Below are positions 62,938 through 64,000 of a stretch of DNA of 64,000 nt, piece by piece. The notes under the pieces are model-generated. The model did no database searches, was not told the DNA's origin, and saw nothing but the letters and a program-made list of their open reading frames with translations. The stretch spans positions 1 to 64,000 of the forward strand of contig NZ_CANMEZ010000012.1 in NCBI RefSeq assembly GCF_947496985.1, given 5' to 3'. The stretch's first letter is position 1. The number at the start of each line of letters is the position of its first letter. Made by a program: the position numbers and the translations under genes. The DNA is from an uncultured Kordia sp. Its GTDB lineage: Bacteria > Bacteroidota > Bacteroidia > Flavobacteriales > Flavobacteriaceae.

Positions 62938-62957
62938 ATTCCTGCCTTCGCAGAAAT
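62938..62957. repeat. palindrome in the paaB/paaC spacer
   Basis: The sequence ATTCCTGC-CTTC-GCAGAAAT forms an imperfect hairpin (one mismatch) 12 bases downstream of the paaB stop. Confidence 0.55.
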
Positions 62958-62968
62958 AACGCAAATCG

Positions 62969-63253
62969 TTACATATGTTTTATCTCGTCTGGTAACGTAT
63001 AAAAAGTTGGGTGACGATATATTTTGTCTTGTGCTGGTTCAAATAATTCTCCGTTATTTTCAGGATTTGAAGCTGTAATATTTTTAGATTCTACAACCCA
63101 AATACTTACACCTTCGCTTCTACGTGTGTACACATCTCTAGCATTTTCTAATGCCATTTCTGCATCTGCAGCGTGTAAACTTCCAAAGTGTCTATGTTCT
63201 AATCCGTTTTTACTTCTTACGAATATTTCCCAAAGAGGCCAGTTTTTTTCCAT
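62969..63253 (-). CDS. paaB: 1,2-phenylacetyl-CoA epoxidase, subunit PaaB
   Basis: A 94-residue small subunit that links PaaA-PaaC dimers. The family sequence is clear: WPLWEIFVRSKNGLEHRHFG, LHAADAEMALENARDVYTRR and GVSIWVVESKNI, ending KIYRHPTFYTLPDEIKHM. It is the second gene of the run, 109 bases after paaA. Confidence 0.95.
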   Translation of the reverse strand: MEKNWPLWEIFVRSKNGLEHRHFGSLHAADAEMALENARDVYTRRSEGVSIWVVESKNITASNPENNGELFEPAQDKIYRHPTFYTLPDEIKHM

Positions 63254-63261
63254 TTTCTATG

Positions 63262-63275
63262 CCCACGTAAGTGGG
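63262..63275. repeat. palindrome in the paaA/paaB spacer
   Basis: CCCAC-GTAA-GTGGG, eight bases upstream of the paaB start. A different arm sequence from its relatives but the same size and position. Confidence 0.6.
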
Positions 63276-63326
63276 TAACTTTTAGTTAGTTTTCTATTTT
63301 TTAGTAGCTGTATCTGTCTTGATGTG

Positions 63327-63350
63327 TCTCGACTGCGCTCGACATGACAT
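63327..63350 (+). repeat. palindromic repeat, TCGACTGCGCTCGA type
   Basis: TCTCGACTGCGCTCGA, then CATGACAT, 13 bases from the paaA stop. It is identical over the first 16 bases to 44901-44916. Confidence 0.65.
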
Positions 63351-63362
63351 TTACAGTAATAT

Positions 63363-64000
63363 TTATACCGCTTTCGCTGAATTTTCTTTTTTGATTTTTT
63401 GTTTTTCTGCGTAGCTCATTGCTGCATCACGAACCCAAGTTCCACGTTTCCATGCGCCAACTCTGGCGTTCATACGTTCTTTGTTACATGGCCCATGACC
63501 TTTAACTACTTGCCAGAATTCGTCCCAGTCGATTTCTCCAAAATCATAATGTCCTGTTTTTTCATTCCATTTTAGGTCTGGATCTGGAACTGTTATTCCT
63601 AAAATGTCTGCTTGCGGAACGGTTTGATCTATGAATTGCTGACGTAATTCGTCGTTTGTTTTACGCTTTAGTTTCCACTTCATAGATTGTTCTGTATGTA
63701 CAGATTCTGAATCAGTTGGCCCTAACATCATTAATGATGGCCACCACCAACGATTTAGTGCATCTTGTGCCATTTGCTTTTGTTCTTCTGTTCCGTTGCA
63801 TAAAGACATCATGATTTCAAATCCTTGACGTTGGTGAAAACTTTCTTCTTTACATACACGAATCATTGCTCTTGCATATGGTCCATATGACGTGTTACAC
63901 AATGGTACTTGATTGATGATTGCTGCACCATCTACCAACCAACCAATTGCTCCCATATCTGCCCAAGTTACTGTTGGATAGTTAAAGATACTAGAGTATT
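63363..64000 (-). CDS. paaA: 1,2-phenylacetyl-CoA epoxidase, catalytic subunit PaaA (partial)
   Basis: PaaA holds the di-iron centre that epoxidises phenylacetyl-CoA. Only the C-terminal part is in the window; the frame stays open to base 64000 ([20 protein letters not shown]), so the start lies outside. Visible di-iron and core segments are [40 protein letters not shown] and [20 protein letters not shown]. It ends [18 protein letters not shown]. It is the first visible gene of the paa run. Confidence 0.95.
   Translation of the reverse strand, partial: YSSIFNYPTVTWADMGAIGWLVDGAAIINQVPLCNTSYGPYARAMIRVCKEESFHQRQGFEIMMSLCNGTEEQKQMAQDALNRWWWPSLMMLGPTDSESVHTEQSMKWKLKRKTNDELRQQFIDQTVPQADILGITVPDPDLKWNEKTGHYDFGEIDWDEFWQVVKGHGPCNKERMNARVGAWKRGTWVRDAAMSYAEKQKIKKENSAKAV

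Overview
The window is AT-rich Gram-negative DNA from a member of the Flavobacteriaceae. Support for this: promoters of the Bacteroidetes type (TTTG, 17-20 bases, TAnnTTTG), lipoproteins with Bacteroidetes-style signal peptides, a 662-residue urocanate hydratase, SusC-type sequence signatures (CarboxypepD_reg-like domain plus TonB plug), a fused branched-chain 2-oxoacid dehydrogenase E1, and class I lanthipeptide leaders of the KKLxLxKxTVSxL type. The gene content reminds me of Kordia, but that is recollection, not a search result.

Left part (0-15 kb). A putative outer-membrane porin diverges from rnhB. Small secreted or hypothetical proteins follow, with an orphan lanthipeptide-like precursor and a large lipoprotein. 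lipB then heads an operon that continues into five tandem paralogous small membrane proteins. Next come a lipoprotein, a Pmp3/YqaE peptide hidden antisense to a spurious ORF, lysS, and a zinc-ribbon membrane protein. At 14.5 kb lie the broken remains of what looks like a second lanthipeptide precursor.

Middle (15-44 kb). A YiaA-like protein and a DUF2157/GDYXXLXY membrane-protein operon come first; the operon contains one gene cut by an in-frame stop. Two Spy-like helical secreted proteins follow. An opposite-strand operon holds an ACC-deaminase-like enzyme, a LysM glucosaminidase, an unknown gene and hemL. Next are a large VIT-vWA-TonB-plug-TPR fusion protein, a GH2 glycosidase, a small HExxH membrane protein, a DUF5522 protein and hutU. 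An esterase-like protein without its catalytic serine, two decayed genes and a PAP2-like membrane protein follow. The esterase-like and PAP2-like genes are preceded by the same 32-bp promoter-like repeat.

Right part (42-64 kb). A branched-chain keto-acid/amino-acid operon (E2, ilvE, fused E1) lies divergent to an Lrp/AsnC regulator. After a few accessory genes (VOC protein, YD-repeat-like secreted protein, NHL lipoprotein, membrane-bound AraC regulator, DUF2007 protein) comes a long phenylacetate catabolic run. In transcription order it is paaA (partial at the window end), paaB, paaC, paaD, paaG, paaH, a four-helix-bundle protein beside paaI, paaJ, paaZ, an enoyl-CoA hydratase and paaY. Together these would epoxidise phenylacetyl-CoA, isomerise and open the ring, and beta-oxidise it to acetyl- and succinyl-CoA. 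paaE (reductase) and paaK (ligase) are not in the window.

The spacers of this right part carry many short palindromes whose arms change in a compensatory way. One of them is translated inside paaH. Larger composite repeats lie after ilvE and after paaJ. No tRNA, rRNA, CRISPR array, transposase or prophage gene was seen.
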